Source: Pachyseris speciosa (lineage: Eukaryota > Cnidaria > Anthozoa > Scleractinia > Pachyseridae). Taken from it: 64,000 nt of DNA. This document shows positions 62,925 through 64,000 of the stretch, one piece after another. The stretch is taken from NCBI GenBank assembly GCA_016490735.1, contig JAEMWC010000119.1, positions 385,001 through 449,000 of the forward strand, in the 5' to 3' direction. Position numbers and translations under genes: made by a program. The notes under the pieces are model-generated. The model saw nothing but the letters and a program-made list of their open reading frames with translations, was not told the DNA's origin and ran no database searches. How positions within the stretch are numbered: position 1 is the stretch's first letter; each line of letters starts with the position of its first letter.

Positions 62925-64000
62925 TTTTCCAGCTTTGATTCCACAACAGAGGAAAATCTTTTAAAAGTGAGCATTAAAGATCTTCGAGGTGTTGTACTGT
63001 AGCTGAACTTAAACTTGGGGTAAACAGCAGGAAAAAATCTGATATTGTTCAACACGCCTCGAGTTGCGAGCAATAAGAACCGGTCAGCGGAAACGCGAAC
63101 AAACATAAACACCATACTAAACCCTTGGTGGGAACTTCACAGCTTTCGTACTACATGACAACTAACTTGCCATCAATTTTATAGCAACGCATTTCAAAGT
63201 AAAACATCCCGAAGTTTAAAAGTGTTTTAAACAGCATTCTCCACATTGTTAACGAAGCAGCCGGTACGAGCTAAATGCAAGATCATTACTTAAAATACCA
63301 AGATGCAAGATGTCCGTCAGCTAACTCTAAAAGGAAATGATGATGTTTGGAGCTTTTTGCCGAACCAATTGCAGGTGCAACAAATTGGATAGGGTGTCGC
63401 TTTAAAAGGGACCATTTGAGCTGTCATCGAAAATGAGAACTGTGGTTTAAACGCGCCGACATGCATTCTCTCCATATGAGACGTTCACTGAGGAACCACG
63501 GACTTTTGTGTGATTTCCCATTGACTCTGAAATGTTTCTCGAGCTGATGGCTTTGCTAGTGGTATGTATAATTTAAGTTACCTATTATAGATCCCTTCAG
63601 AGGGTTTAGCTATGCTGGACAGTTTAGTTATACATTTTTCTTGCCCACTTACCCAAGACAGTAATTTGCATAAATTAACCGCTTGCTTGAAGATGCGATT
63701 TTTGAAAAATAATAACGGCAAATCTGCTTGATATCTGACTGTCAAACCTAAATAAATACAATCTATAGTAAATAATAGAACGGTCTTGCGTGAAATCGCC
63801 TGAATAATATTATTTAAAAGAAAGATAGTCGTGAATAAAATGTACGAAAAATCGTAATTTTGCCTGAGGTATACTTTGTAAATTGTTAGCCTTCGAAAAA
63901 TTATGGAGTGCCCGCGGAGTTTTTAGCAGCAAACGATTTGCAAAGAGTGAAATATTCACATCCAGTCTTAATTTTGATGAAAATCCAAATACCAGGAAGA
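62925..64000 (-). repeat. Right arm of the long inverted repeat (continues beyond the window)
   Basis: Reverse complement of 59848-61112. Open frames in it (for example 62771-63115) are not supported. Confidence 0.88.

Noticed and set aside
62771..63115. 114-codon minus-strand ORF at the right edge
   Set aside because: Lies in the inverted-repeat arm; the mirror copy is not open and there is no motif.

Overview
The window looks like the nuclear genome of an anthozoan cnidarian, most likely a stony coral. The reasons are eukaryotic intron/exon structure, three tandem copies of a DZIP3-like HEPN / death-domain gene of the kind expanded in corals, Polinton/Maverick, BEL/Pao and Penelope-type elements, tRNA-derived SINEs, and many small inverted-repeat transposons flanked by TAA/TTA. 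The species cannot be fixed from the sequence alone.

Host locus. Three tandem paralogues lie on the + strand. Gene A has a HEPN exon at 3-908, mini-exons near 2.8, 24.5 and 25.0 kb, an acidic exon at 26.9 kb, a death-domain exon at 28.0-28.4 kb and a poly(A) signal at 30.86 kb. Gene B has a 5' exon ending at 40759, a HEPN exon at 42.2-43.8 kb broken by a MITE, a mini-exon at 45.35 kb, a decayed acidic exon at 46.2 kb, a death-domain exon at 47.5-47.9 kb and a poly(A) signal at 49.1 kb. Gene C has a 5' exon ending at 51777, an intact HEPN exon at 53.1-54.3 kb and five small exons between 55.6 and 59.3 kb; its death-domain exon is not in the window. Every internal exon I could place is phase 1-1, so the modules can be duplicated or skipped without changing frame, and several have been.

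Mobile DNA. An 18.26 kb Polinton/Maverick (4613-22869) sits in an intron of gene A. It has 412 bp terminal inverted repeats (TIRs) that each contain a long palindrome, a short target duplication (ACAAC), and is nested in an older SINE that has its own duplication (CAACTAATT). It carries protein-primed DNA polymerase B, retroviral-type integrase, adenovirus-type protease, major capsid and penton proteins, a parvovirus-type phospholipase A2 protein, a phage-tail-like fibre, a pVI-like protein and about eight AT-rich orphan genes. No packaging ATPase was recognised. Most core genes carry frameshifts or nonsense codons, and the fibre holds a 347 bp MITE, so the copy looks dead unless part of the damage is assembly error. 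A BEL/Pao retrotransposon (34354-40486, 268 bp LTRs differing at 2 sites, duplication GGACT) lies upstream of gene B; its long gag-pol frame has one frameshift and four stops.

The right edge (59.8-64 kb) is a long inverted repeat, at least 1 kb per arm, that runs off the window. The rest is intronic or intergenic, made of duplicated intron units, microsatellites, SINEs, MITEs and LINE/Penelope fragments.
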